From DATCJU01 sp036562635 (GTDB lineage Bacteria; Actinomycetota; Actinomycetes; Mycobacteriales; Pseudonocardiaceae): a stretch of DNA of 64,000 nt. The notes under the pieces are model-generated. The model was not told where the DNA came from and searched no databases. It saw nothing but the letters and a program-made list of their open reading frames with translations. A program made the position numbers and the translations under genes. Every line of letters begins with the position of its first letter. Within the stretch, counting starts at the first letter, position 1. This document shows, in pieces, positions 53,270-61,980 of the stretch. Where the stretch lies: assembly GCA_036562635.1 (NCBI GenBank), contig DATCJU010000151.1, positions 8,092-72,091 on the forward strand. The letters run 5' to 3'.

Positions 53270-54412
53270 TCAGCGGTCGCGGTGCACCACCGTCCGTACC
53301 AGTGTGGACAGTCGTGCGGTCGCCTGCGCGTCGATCGGGACCTGCTCCAGTGCCCGCAGCGCATGGTCGGCCAGTCGTTCGATACGGCGCTCCACGGCAC
53401 GGACCGCACCCAGCTCCACCAGCAGTCGGCGCGCACGGGCCACCCCGGCGGCGTCCAGGTCGGCCCGCCCGAGCAGCTCGCGCAGGGTCGCGACCCGTTC
53501 CGGCCCATGGGCCGCGGCGCGCCGCAGCGCCTCGACCACCAGCAGGGTGCACTTGCCCTCCCGCAGGTCCTCCCCCGCGGGTTTGCCGGTGACCTCCGGA
53601 TCGCCGAACACACCGAGCAGGTCGTCGCGCAACTGGAACGCCACCCCCAACGCGACCCCGTACCGGCGGAGGGCGGCCACCACCGGCGCGGGGGCACCCG
53701 CGATCGCCGCTCCCAGGTGCAGCGGCCGTTCCACGGTGTAGGCGGCACACTTCAGGCGCGCGATCCGCAACGCCTGGCCCGCCCCGAACTGCCCGGCCAC
53801 CGGAGCCCGTAGGTCCAGGTACTGGCCGGCCAACATCTCGGCCCGCAGGGCCGACCACGGCTCCTGGGCCCGGCACAGCGCCACCGCGGGCAGCCCGGCC
53901 CCGGTCAGCAGGTCGTCGGCCCAGGTCAACGCGAGATCACCGGCCAGCACCGCGACCGAGCTCCCGAACCGCTCCGGATCTCCCTCCCACCCCGCCGTGC
54001 GGTGCCGCCGTGCATGGACCACGTGCATCGCCGGAGCTCCCCGGCGGACGTCCGACCCGTCCATGACGTCGTCGTGGACCAACGCGAACGCCTGCAGCAG
54101 CTCCAGGGCGCTGACCGCCCGCAGCACGGCGTCGGCCTCGACGCCTCCGGGATCACCGCCTCCGGCGCGCCATCCCCACCAGGCGAACATCGGGCGCAAC
54201 CGCTTGCCGCCGCGCAACACGAACGCGGTCAGCGTGTCGACCACCTCGGTGGCGAACGCCGGGGCCACGGCAGCCACCGATTCCCGGCGTTGTTCCAGGT
54301 AGTCGACCAGGACCTGCTGCACCCGCCGGGGCAGGTCGTCGTCGACTCCCGCATGTCTCGGGTGGTCCCGCACCGGCGTGGGAGGTGACTCGGTCACAGG
54401 GTCGGCGCTCAT
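53270..54412 (-). CDS. Polyprenyl (isoprenyl) diphosphate synthase
   Basis: 380 residues, trans-isoprenyl synthase family. The first Asp-rich motif DDVMD is at 114-118 in LVHDDVMDGSDVRRG, and the second is DDLLGVFGDPEVTGKPAGEDL. It condenses IPP with an allylic diphosphate to make a farnesyl- to geranylgeranyl-type product. Chain length cannot be fixed: residues before the first motif are LLQAFALVH with small side chains, hinting at longer products. It starts 15 bp after the EboF gene and ends the eight-gene operon. Confidence 0.92.
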   Translation of the reverse strand: MSADPVTESPPTPVRDHPRHAGVDDDLPRRVQQVLVDYLEQRRESVAAVAPAFATEVVDTLTAFVLRGGKRLRPMFAWWGWRAGGGDPGGVEADAVLRAVSALELLQAFALVHDDVMDGSDVRRGAPAMHVVHARRHRTAGWEGDPERFGSSVAVLAGDLALTWADDLLTGAGLPAVALCRAQEPWSALRAEMLAGQYLDLRAPVAGQFGAGQALRIARLKCAAYTVERPLHLGAAIAGAPAPVVAALRRYGVALGVAFQLRDDLLGVFGDPEVTGKPAGEDLREGKCTLLVVEALRRAAAHGPERVATLRELLGRADLDAAGVARARRLLVELGAVRAVERRIERLADHALRALEQVPIDAQATARLSTLVRTVVHRDR

Positions 54413-54427
54413 CGGCAGCCCCGCCTC

Positions 54428-55837
54428 TCATCGCACAACGGCCGGCCTCAGACCTGCCAGCGCCAGCAGCAACGGCTTGACCTCGGTGACGTGCAACCGC
54501 TCCCGGCCCAGCGTCGGGTCCGAGCACAGCAGCACCGGCCCGTCCAACGGGTCGTCCGGCAGGCGGCCGTGGCTGCCCCGTACCGGCGCGGGATCCAGCG
54601 GCACCACGTCCATCAGGTACCGCATGCCCAGCTTCTTGCGGGCCAGGGCGGCGGCCGCCCGCAGCTTCACGAACCGGTCGGTGGGGTCCATGAACAGCTC
54701 GGCCGGGTCGTAGCCGGGCTTGCGGTGGATCTCCACCAACCGAGCGAAGTCAGGTGCCCGGTCGTCGTCCAACCAGTAGTAGTAGGTGAACCAGGCGTCC
54801 GGTTCCGCGACGGCCACCAGTTCACCGGCACGTTCGTGGTCCAACCCGTACCGCTGCTTGCCGTCGGCGTCCAGCACCTCGTCCACCCCGTCGAGCTCGG
54901 CGACCAGCGATCGCACACGGGGTACGTCGGCCGGATCACGGACGTACACGTGGGCCACCTGGTGGTCGGCCACGGCGAAAGCCCGGGACACCCATGGGTC
55001 CAGGTATTCCATGCCGGCCTGGGTGTAAACCTGGAGCAGGCCCTCCCGACGCAGTGCCCGGTTGATGTCCACCGGACGGCGGGCCGGGGTGATGCCGTAC
55101 TCGGAGAGCACGACCACCGTGACGTCCCGCTCCCGGGCCGCCCGCAGCAGCGGCCCGAGCGTCGCGTCCACCTCACGGGCCGCGGCGGCCGCCTCCGGGC
55201 CGTGGGGGCCGAACCGCTGCAGGTCGTAGTCCAGGTGCGGTACGTAGACCAGCGTCAGGTCGGGTCGCCGGTCGGTCAGGATGTACTCGGCCGCGCGGCA
55301 GATCCACCGGGAGGACGTGATCGAAGCCCCGGGACCCCAGTAGCTGAACAGCGGGAACGTGCCGAAACGGTCGGTGAGGTCGTCGTGCAGCTCGGGCGGG
55401 TAGGTGTAGCAGTCGGGTTCCTTGCGCCCGTCGGCGTGGTAGACCGGTCGCGGGGTGACCACCACGTCGGTGGTCATGCCCATGGCGTACCACCAGCAGA
55501 TGTTGGCCGCGGTGTACCCGGGGGCCACGGCACGGGCGGCCTCCCACACGTGTTCGCCCTGCACCAACCGGTTGTGCTGGCGCCACAGGTAGACCTCCCC
55601 CAGGTCCCGGAAGTACCAGCCGTTGCCGACGATGCCGTGGTCCCGGGGCAGGGAGCCGGTGAGGGCACTGGCCTGCACCGAGCAGGTCACCGCGGGCAGC
55701 ACCGGATCCAGCCGGGCCTGGAACCCGCTTCTGGCGAGTTGTCGCAGGTTCGGGGTGTACGCCAACAGTCGCGGCGTCAACCCGACCACGTCGATCAGCA
55801 GGACAGGCCTGTGGGCGGGGTTCGTGGACCCGCTCAT
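54428..55837 (-). CDS. eboF: Alkaline-phosphatase-superfamily protein, EboF-like
   Basis: 469 residues, nucleotide pyrophosphatase/phosphodiesterase fold. Metal-site LLIDVVGLTP (Asp16) and nucleophile Thr51 in LPAVTCSVQASALTGSLP. Later HLDYDLQRFGPHGPEA provides Asp/His ligands, and VVLSEYGITP plus VADHQVAHVY complete the site. This is the phosphatase of ebo clusters. The ATG at 55837 overlaps the EboE stop by one base (TGATG), with GGAGG 7-8 bp upstream. No signal peptide is visible. Confidence 0.9.
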   Translation of the reverse strand: MSGSTNPAHRPVLLIDVVGLTPRLLAYTPNLRQLARSGFQARLDPVLPAVTCSVQASALTGSLPRDHGIVGNGWYFRDLGEVYLWRQHNRLVQGEHVWEAARAVAPGYTAANICWWYAMGMTTDVVVTPRPVYHADGRKEPDCYTYPPELHDDLTDRFGTFPLFSYWGPGASITSSRWICRAAEYILTDRRPDLTLVYVPHLDYDLQRFGPHGPEAAAAAREVDATLGPLLRAARERDVTVVVLSEYGITPARRPVDINRALRREGLLQVYTQAGMEYLDPWVSRAFAVADHQVAHVYVRDPADVPRVRSLVAELDGVDEVLDADGKQRYGLDHERAGELVAVAEPDAWFTYYYWLDDDRAPDFARLVEIHRKPGYDPAELFMDPTDRFVKLRAAAALARKKLGMRYLMDVVPLDPAPVRGSHGRLPDDPLDGPVLLCSDPTLGRERLHVTEVKPLLLALAGLRPAVVR

Positions 55838-57006
55838 CACGGTACCTCCACCAGTCCTCGTTCCAGCAGCTCGCGCCGCACCCAGTCCAGCTCGGCGGCG
55901 ATCCCGTCGGCGAGCTCGGTGTCGGTGCCGGGGCGCTGTCCGGCCGGGAGCACGCCCCAGGTGTAGGTCTCCACCTCGATGTGATCGGTCCGGGCCACCG
56001 GCCCGCTGAACAGTTCGGTCAGCACGGCACGCAGCACCGGACGGGTGGAGGTGAGCGGTGGGGCGGGATCGGCGTGCAACGGCACGTGGAAGTGCACCCG
56101 CCAGGGACCGGCACCAGGCAGCCCGTCCGGAGTCAGGGCCGCGTCGAGGTCGTCGACGGCGATCCGCCCGTCCGCCGCCCGTTCCCGGGTCTGGTGCAGG
56201 AAACGGGGCTCGACGAACCGGGCCAGTGCCTCCCGGGTACGTGGATCGGTGGGGTCGGCCGCCTCCAGCGCCGCCGAGGCCTGGGTCTTCACCACGGGCA
56301 CCCCGGCCTGGGCCAGTCGGTCCAGGGCCGCACGCGGCTCCTCGAACTCCGTCGCCAGATGACAGGTGTCCAGGCATACCCCGAACCACTCGGGGTCCAG
56401 ATCGGACAGCCACCGGACGGCGTCCGACGTGGACTCCACGACACAACCGGGCTCGGGTTCGAACCCGATCCGCACCCGGCGTCCCTCGGCGGCGGCCAGC
56501 GCGGCCAGCTCGGTGCCGAGCCGGGCGATACCAGCTCCGGCCTGCTCCCGTTCCCGTGCTCCCCAGGGTTCCCGCCAAGCCAGCGGCAGGGTGGAGACAC
56601 TGCCCCGCACCGCGTCCTCGGGCAGCAGGCGCAGCAGGATCCGGGCCAGGTCCACCGTGTGGTCGACACGGCGCGGGTCGGTCCAGTCCGGCAGGTACAC
56701 CGCGTGCTTGACCACCGGGTCGTGGAAACCCCGGTAGGGAAACCCGTTGAGGGTCACCACCTCCAGGCCGCGTGCGTCCAGTTCGGCGCGCAGGCGCCGC
56801 AGTGCCGCGGGCTCGGCGACGAGTCGGCTGCTGAGCGGGTGGGCCAGCCACAGTCCCAGACCGAGTCGGGCGACGTCGAGCCGCTTCCGGACCGGCTCGG
56901 CGTAGCGGACCAGCTGGTCCAGCACCCCGTCCAGGTCCTCGGCGGGGTGCACGTTGGTGCAGTAGGCAAGGTGGACGATGGTGCCGTCGGGGTGACGGAA
57001 ACGCAT
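55837..57006 (-). CDS. eboE: EboE-family xylose-isomerase-like TIM barrel
   Basis: 389 residues. Begins HLAYCTNVHPAEDLDGVLDQL and has TLNGFPYRGFHDPVVKHAVYLPDW, IGFEPEPGCV, WFGVCLDTCHLATEFEEP and a distinctive C-terminal HFHVPLHADPAPPLTSTRPVL. These match the metabolite-traffic protein EboE of ebo clusters. Metal ligands of the sugar-phosphate isomerase fold (Glu in FEPEPG, Asp/His in LDTCH) are present. GGAGGGG lies before the ATG at 57006. It begins one base after the EboB stop. Confidence 0.93.
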   Translation of the reverse strand: MRFRHPDGTIVHLAYCTNVHPAEDLDGVLDQLVRYAEPVRKRLDVARLGLGLWLAHPLSSRLVAEPAALRRLRAELDARGLEVVTLNGFPYRGFHDPVVKHAVYLPDWTDPRRVDHTVDLARILLRLLPEDAVRGSVSTLPLAWREPWGAREREQAGAGIARLGTELAALAAAEGRRVRIGFEPEPGCVVESTSDAVRWLSDLDPEWFGVCLDTCHLATEFEEPRAALDRLAQAGVPVVKTQASAALEAADPTDPRTREALARFVEPRFLHQTRERAADGRIAVDDLDAALTPDGLPGAGPWRVHFHVPLHADPAPPLTSTRPVLRAVLTELFSGPVARTDHIEVETYTWGVLPAGQRPGTDTELADGIAAELDWVRRELLERGLVEVP

Positions 57007-57007
57007 C

Positions 57008-57877
57008 TCACCCCTCCGGCCGCGCACCGCGGAGGACGGAGTTGCCCTGGTAGGTGGCGGTCGGGTCCACCGGAAGTTCGTCCCCGTCCAGCTCCAACCG
57101 ACCGCTCTGCCCGTAGAAGGCCACCGGGTTGCGCCACAGGACCTTGTCCACCTCGTCCTCGTCGAAGCCGGCGGCGAGCATGGCCTCCCCGGTCCTGCGG
57201 GTCTTCAGCGGATCGCTGCGTCCCCAGTCGGCGGCGGAGTTCACCAGCATGCGGTCGGTGCCGTACTCCTTGAGGATCTCCACCATGCGGTGCTCCTCCA
57301 TCTTGGTGTCCGGATAGATGGAGAAGGCCATCCAGCACCCCGAGTCCACGACCAGGCCGACCGTCATCTCGTTGAGGTGGTCCACCACGACCCGTTCCGG
57401 GGGGATGCCCGACTCGCGTATCACGTCCAGGGTGCGGCGGGTCCCGGCGGCCTTGTCCCGATGCGGGGTGTGCACCAGCACGGGAAGGTCGTGCTCGACG
57501 GCCAGTTCCAGTTGGGCGGCGAAGACCTCGTCCTCCTCCGGGGTCATCGAGTCGTAGCCGACCTCGCCCACCGCGACCACCCGGTCCTTGGCCAGATACC
57601 GGGGCAGCACGTCGAGCACGCCCCGACACCGGGGATCGTTGGCCTCCTTGGGGTTGAGCGCGATCGTGCAGTGGTGGCGGATGCCGAACTGCCCGGCCCG
57701 GAACGGTTCCCAGCCGATGAGGCTGTCGAAGTAGTCCACGAAACTGCCCACCGAGGTGCGGGGCTGGCCGAGCCAGAAGGCCGGTTCCACCACTGCCCGG
57801 ACCCCCGCGGCGTACATGGCCTCGTAGTCGTCGGTGGTGCGCGAGGTCATGTGGATGTGCGGGTCGAAGATGCGCAT
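57008..57877 (-). CDS. eboB: TatD-family metal-dependent hydrolase, EboB
   Basis: 289 residues. DPHIHMTSRT at the N terminus gives the first two His ligands. VAVGEVGYDSMTPEED gives the Glu, LVHTPHRDKAAGT and VVDHLNEMTV further His residues, and VNSAADWGRSDPL the late Asp. The family is the TatD/amidohydrolase branch found as EboB. In other clusters its substrate is unknown. It starts 66 bp after the EboA stop, and EboE follows after one base. Confidence 0.93.
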   Translation of the reverse strand: MRIFDPHIHMTSRTTDDYEAMYAAGVRAVVEPAFWLGQPRTSVGSFVDYFDSLIGWEPFRAGQFGIRHHCTIALNPKEANDPRCRGVLDVLPRYLAKDRVVAVGEVGYDSMTPEEDEVFAAQLELAVEHDLPVLVHTPHRDKAAGTRRTLDVIRESGIPPERVVVDHLNEMTVGLVVDSGCWMAFSIYPDTKMEEHRMVEILKEYGTDRMLVNSAADWGRSDPLKTRRTGEAMLAAGFDEDEVDKVLWRNPVAFYGQSGRLELDGDELPVDPTATYQGNSVLRGARPEG

Positions 57878-57943
57878 CAGGCCTCCTGGGTGCTCAGAAC
57901 GCCTGCTCCCGGCGGTGCACTGTGTGCCGGAACAGGCGATGGC

Positions 57944-58690
57944 TCACCGGTCCTGCGGGGCGACGGGGACACGTGCCGCCTCCCGGGCCGCCAGTGCACG
58001 CCGGGCCGCCTCCCGCCGGGCCGGCACGGAGGAGTGCAGCTCGTCGTCCAGCCGGGCCGCGGCGACCACCTGCGGGTGGCGGTTCACGACCGGCCAGATG
58101 TCGGCGGGCACGTCCCGGCCGGCGGCGATCCGCTCGCGGGCGAAGTCGACCATCATCCGCGCCAGCTCGGCGTCGGCCCGCTCGGGCAGCCCGTGCACAC
58201 GGTCCAGGGGAATGCCGAGGAAGACACACTTGAGCACACCCTGCCGCCAGGCCGGTCCGTCCAGGTGGGTCGCGCCGTAGGGGCCAAGCGCGGCGGCCAC
58301 CAACCGGGTGTCGTTGGTACGCAACGCGTCCCGGACCACCGGGAGCGCCCGGTCTCCCAACGGGAGCAGGTGCAGCGCGTACAGCACCGCACGTTTCTCG
58401 GCCGCGTCCCCGTAGCGGTACAGCTGGTCGACCTCGTCGGCCAACGGTTCGTCCTGCAGCGGCAGCGCACACAACAGCAGGGCCCGGGCCACCAGGTCGA
58501 CCGTCCACGGGATGCGCTGACCGGCCACCGGTAGTGGTCCGCGTCCACAGCGTCGGGCCGCGGCGGGGAACAGCGTGCGGATCGCCTGTGGCTCGGTCCG
58601 CACACGTGCACACGCCTCGACCAGCCACCGTCGGGCCTCCTCCCCGGCGGTGGACGTGTCCATGGCGGCGCGCAGTTCCGCTTCGCTCAC
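57944..58690 (-). CDS. eboA: EboA-family helical protein
   Basis: 248 residues, all helical. The pattern WTVDLVARALLLCALP, YGDAAEKRAVLYALHLLPLGDRALPVVRDALRTND and VLKCVFLGIPLDRVHGLPERADAELARMMVDFARER is characteristic of EboA. The biochemical role is unknown; it may scaffold the cluster's enzymes. The GTG at 58690 overlaps the upstream stop by 4 bp (GTGA), with GGAGG 7 bp upstream. Confidence 0.92.
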   Translation of the reverse strand: MSEAELRAAMDTSTAGEEARRWLVEACARVRTEPQAIRTLFPAAARRCGRGPLPVAGQRIPWTVDLVARALLLCALPLQDEPLADEVDQLYRYGDAAEKRAVLYALHLLPLGDRALPVVRDALRTNDTRLVAAALGPYGATHLDGPAWRQGVLKCVFLGIPLDRVHGLPERADAELARMMVDFARERIAAGRDVPADIWPVVNRHPQVVAAARLDDELHSSVPARREAARRALAAREAARVPVAPQDR

Positions 58691-59628
58691 CGTGGGACCT
58701 CCTGCCTCTCGTCACACAGCGCCCCTACCCGGTCGGTGTCCGTGGACCAGTGGGACGGTGGCTCGGGGGTTTCCTCCTTCCACGTCGGCCGGGCGGTCGC
58801 CCACGCCCGGCGCAGGAAGTGCAGCGAGCGCTCGGCCACCACCGGGGCGGCGTGACTGTGCCGGGGCAGTTCGACCGAGACCAGTCCGCGATAGTCCACA
58901 TCGGACAACGCACGCAGCACCGGTGGGAAGTCGATCTCCCCGTCGCCGAACTCCAGGTGCTCGTGCACCCCACGCCGCATGTCCTCGATCTGCACGTTCA
59001 CCAGGTACGGTCCCGCGCGGTGCACACAGTCCGGCACCGGCAGCGGCTCCAGGCAGCAGCAGTGGCCCACGTCCAGGGTCAGCCCGAACCGCTCGGGAGC
59101 GCCAAGCAGTCCACGCAGGTGCTCGTAGCCGTCCAGATCGGACACGAACATGCCCGGCTCCGGCTCGAACCCCAGCACCACGTCGTACTGTTCGGCCACC
59201 TCCAGCACCCGGGCGCACCCCTCGGCCAGGCGCCGCCAGGCGATCTCGTCGGGCAGGCCGTCGGGTCGGGCTCCGCTCCAGAAGGACACGGCCTCGGCGC
59301 CGAGGTCGGCGGCGACGCGCACCGCGCGGATCAGGTAGTCCAGCCGCCGTTCCCGACCGGTGTCCGACAGCAGGGTCGGGTGGTGTTTGCGGCGCGGGTC
59401 GAGCACGTACCGGGCCCCGGTCTCCACCACCACGGCCAGGCCCAGTTGTTCCAGTCGGCGGGCCACCGCCGCCACCCGGCGGGACAGGTCGGGAGCGAAC
59501 GGATCGAGGTGACCGTGGTCGAGGGTGAGAGCCACCCCGTCGTAGCCCAGGTCGGCCAGTACCGCCAGAGCCTCGGGCAGGCGGTGGTCGGTGAATCCGT
59601 TGGTGCCGTAGCCGAAGCGCAGGGTCAT
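58687..59628 (-). CDS. Sugar-phosphate isomerase/epimerase-type TIM barrel
   Basis: 313 residues, AP-endonuclease-2 fold. FGYGTNGFTDHRLPEALAVLADLGYDGVALTLDHGHLDPF, VLGFEPEPGMFVSD and LTLDVGHCCCLEPLPVP are typical, with GEIDFPPVLRALSDVDYRGLVSVELPRHSHAA near the end. It is distinct from the EboE gene of the same operon, so the cluster has two TIM-barrel epimerase-type enzymes. Its ATG overlaps the upstream stop (ATGA), as its stop overlaps EboA. Confidence 0.92.
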   Translation of the reverse strand: MTLRFGYGTNGFTDHRLPEALAVLADLGYDGVALTLDHGHLDPFAPDLSRRVAAVARRLEQLGLAVVVETGARYVLDPRRKHHPTLLSDTGRERRLDYLIRAVRVAADLGAEAVSFWSGARPDGLPDEIAWRRLAEGCARVLEVAEQYDVVLGFEPEPGMFVSDLDGYEHLRGLLGAPERFGLTLDVGHCCCLEPLPVPDCVHRAGPYLVNVQIEDMRRGVHEHLEFGDGEIDFPPVLRALSDVDYRGLVSVELPRHSHAAPVVAERSLHFLRRAWATARPTWKEETPEPPSHWSTDTDRVGALCDERQEVPR

Positions 59629-60539
59629 GTCGGCGACACCTTCCTGGTCAGACGGCGGGCCAGCGGGAACCCCAAGGCCAGGGCGAGTGCGGTCCGAGGG
59701 GCTCCCGCGGCCGCGGTCAGCGCGGCCTGCAGCGGCACCATCCCGAGGATTCCGGCGCCCACTGCTCGCCGGATCCGGTGGGGGGTGGGCCGGCTGATCG
59801 CCGCGAGCTGCGCCCGGCCGACCGGGACGGCGTAGCCGGCCAGCAGAGCCGCGCTCACCAGCCGTCGTGCCCGGCGGAGGGGTGTCCTGCGGCCGGTGTC
59901 GGCGCGCAGGGTGGCCCGGGCACCGGCGGCGGTCACCGCGGCCGTGGTGAGCAGGCCGACCCCGGCCACCTCCGGAGAACCGCCGCGCACCTCGTTCCGG
60001 CTCAGCGCGGTGACGGCGAAGGTGTGCGCCCCCACGACGAGAGCGGTGGGCAGCGCCGGGCGCCACGAGCCGGCACCGGCGCCGAGCAGCACGTCCAGCG
60101 CCCGGGCCGCGGCCATCCCGACCGGCCCGACCACGGTGCGTTTGAGCAGCAGGTCGTAGGCCCACACCGCCGCGGCCAGGGGGACGGCGCCCCGCAGGGC
60201 TCGACGACCACCGACCGCCCCGGCCACCGCCAGTCCGGTGGCGGTCAGCCCGGTGGCCAACCCCAGGGCGAACCCGGGGCGTACCCGCCCGCTCGGGATG
60301 GGCCGTTCGGGCCGTTCGACGGCGTCGACCCTCCGGTCGGCGTAGTCGTTGAGGGCCATGCCCGCCCAGTACAGGCACACGGACGCCACGGGCAGCGCCA
60401 CGGTTCGCGCACCGAGCGGGAATCCCGCGGCGGCGGCTCCGGCCAGGACGTCACCGGGCACGGACAGTGCCGCCGGGGCCCGCACCAGCTGCACCAGACT
60501 GCGCAGGTCGGGGACCAGGGGCGCTCGGCGGATGTTCAT
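59625..60539 (-). CDS. eboC: UbiA-family prenyltransferase, EboC
   Basis: 304 residues, about eight membrane helices. NDYADRRVDAVERPERPIPSGR (64-85) holds the first Asp-rich motif of UbiA prenyltransferases. The second, in ARAT/DTG positions around 200-215, is degenerate. It would transfer a prenyl group, probably made by the polyprenyl synthase of the same operon, to a hydrophobic or cyclitol-type acceptor. The ATG overlaps the upstream gene's stop (ATGA). Confidence 0.94.
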   Translation of the reverse strand: MNIRRAPLVPDLRSLVQLVRAPAALSVPGDVLAGAAAAGFPLGARTVALPVASVCLYWAGMALNDYADRRVDAVERPERPIPSGRVRPGFALGLATGLTATGLAVAGAVGGRRALRGAVPLAAAVWAYDLLLKRTVVGPVGMAAARALDVLLGAGAGSWRPALPTALVVGAHTFAVTALSRNEVRGGSPEVAGVGLLTTAAVTAAGARATLRADTGRRTPLRRARRLVSAALLAGYAVPVGRAQLAAISRPTPHRIRRAVGAGILGMVPLQAALTAAAGAPRTALALALGFPLARRLTRKVSPT

Positions 60540-61699
60540 GCGTCCTCCCCCAGCTCGGCAGCCCAGCGGCGCAGCAACGTGTACTGGGCGGCCAGGTCGT
60601 GCTCGCCCAGGCCGATGGGGTCCTTGAAGAAGAAACCGAGTTCGGGCAAGGGGCCGCGGCGACCACACTGGTGGGCGCGGGCGACGAGACGCGCCAGGTC
60701 GAGCACCAGGGGCGCGGCCAGTGCCGAGTCGCACCCCTGCCAGATGAACTGTGCGGTCATCCGCACTCCGAGGAAGCCCTCGAACGTGATGTGGTCCCAG
60801 GCGGTCTTCCACTCACCGAGGTCGGGCACGTAGTCGATGTGCACCTGGCCGTCGACCTCGTGCCCCAACGTCTCGGCGAGCACCCGCTGCTTGGACCGGG
60901 TCTTGCTGGTCGCGACCACGGGGTCGGCCAGGTTCGCGCCGTCACCTCCACCCAACAGGTTGGTGCCGGACCAGGACAGCACGCGCAACGCCCGCATGGC
61001 GAACATCGGCGCCAGGACGCTCTTGACCAGGGTCTCCCCCGTCTTGCCGTCGCTGCCGGCGTACGGCACCCCCTCGCGCAGGGCCAGCTCGTGCAGTGCC
61101 GGCAACCGCACCCCGGTGGAGGGGGTGAAGTCGACGAAGGAGCACCCGGCCAGCAGCGCGGCGTACGCGTAGCGCGAGCTGGGCGGCAGCACGGCCTCGC
61201 CCCGGTCCAGTGCTCGTTCCAGCGCGGCAAGGTCGTCGTGCTCGGGTCGTGGCGAGTGCGGTGGCTCGGTGGAGGCGACGTTCACCACGACCACGCGGTC
61301 CAGCCGACGACGCTTCCGGAACGACCGCAGGTCCAAGGCCAGACGATCGATCTCCTCCCGCCCGACGGGTACGTCGGGCGGGACGGTCGTCCCGGGGCGT
61401 GCCTCCGCGTCCGCCGCGACCAGGTCCTCGTGGACCAGCGGCAGCAGGCGCGCCGGGAGCACCCCGCCGCTCGCGAGCTGCTCGGCGCGTTTGGGCAGGG
61501 GGTTGTCCACCACGTCGTGGCCACCGAACACCAGCGTGTCCAGGGGCGGTAGCCCGGCACTCGGGAAACCGGGCAGTTCGCTGACCAGGCCGCTCGGTGC
61601 GGCGTGCCGACCCTTGACCGCGGCGGCTCCGGCGACGGCGGTCGTTCCGACCGAGCCACGGATGCCGACGAGCCAGACCCCGGTGCGGCTTCCGCTCAC
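60536..61699 (-). CDS. Inositol-phosphate-synthase-type cyclase, first gene of the ebo operon
   Basis: 387 residues, shorter than canonical Ino1 (about 360-530). GVWLVGIRGSVGTTAVAGAAAV is the NAD Rossmann loop. VNVASTEPP, FVDFTPSTGVRLPAL, AGSDGKTGETLVKSVLAPMFAMR, WSGTNLLGGGDGANLADP and TAQFIWQGCDSALAAPLVLDLARL match the MIPS family. It may convert a hexose phosphate into an inositol phosphate or a related ring. It sits in the operon at the place where ebo clusters carry a 3-dehydroquinate-synthase-like cyclase. GTG at 61699 follows GGGAGGG. Confidence 0.92.
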   Translation of the reverse strand: MSGSRTGVWLVGIRGSVGTTAVAGAAAVKGRHAAPSGLVSELPGFPSAGLPPLDTLVFGGHDVVDNPLPKRAEQLASGGVLPARLLPLVHEDLVAADAEARPGTTVPPDVPVGREEIDRLALDLRSFRKRRRLDRVVVVNVASTEPPHSPRPEHDDLAALERALDRGEAVLPPSSRYAYAALLAGCSFVDFTPSTGVRLPALHELALREGVPYAGSDGKTGETLVKSVLAPMFAMRALRVLSWSGTNLLGGGDGANLADPVVATSKTRSKQRVLAETLGHEVDGQVHIDYVPDLGEWKTAWDHITFEGFLGVRMTAQFIWQGCDSALAAPLVLDLARLVARAHQCGRRGPLPELGFFFKDPIGLGEHDLAAQYTLLRRWAAELGEDA

Positions 61700-61769
61700 A
61701 TGCCCTCCCCTGTCGCGTTCCGGGCGGTCCCGACCCCACACCGGGCGAGACCGTGACCCGAAACACATA

Positions 61770-61790
61770 TTTGTCGGTTGGACAGACAAA
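61770..61790. promoter_or_regulatory. Operator-like repeat upstream of the ebo operon
   Basis: TTTGTC-N9-GACAAA, with an overlapping TGTC-N5-GACA repeat, 71 bp upstream of the first operon gene. It lies in a 280-bp AT-richer gap (61700-61980). A TetR/MarR-type regulator could bind it; none is encoded nearby. Confidence 0.5.
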
Positions 61791-61963
61791 CTAGGAGGGC
61801 ACTACCGGAAGGTGTACCGCCAAGGGAGCGATCTTTCCTGCGTAATCTCACCGAGGCGACACGATTCAGCAACGGTACGTACTCAAAGTGCCGCCACAGA
61901 TCACACCTTTTGCCTTATTGCTTCTCCACTTTTGTTTGTTCTGTTCAAATATGGGGGCGGAGT

Positions 61964-61979
61964 CCGATAGGAGGATCGG
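61964..61979 (-). terminator. Weak hairpin after the P-loop ATPase gene
   Basis: CCGAT-N6-ATCGG immediately 3' of the minus-strand stop at 61981. Confidence 0.3.
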
Positions 61980-61980
61980 C

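Noticed and set aside
59938..60833. Second plus-strand gene opposite the UbiA transferase
   Set aside because: Shadow of the operon genes; it has no ribosome site and its composition is Gly/Gln/Arg-rich.
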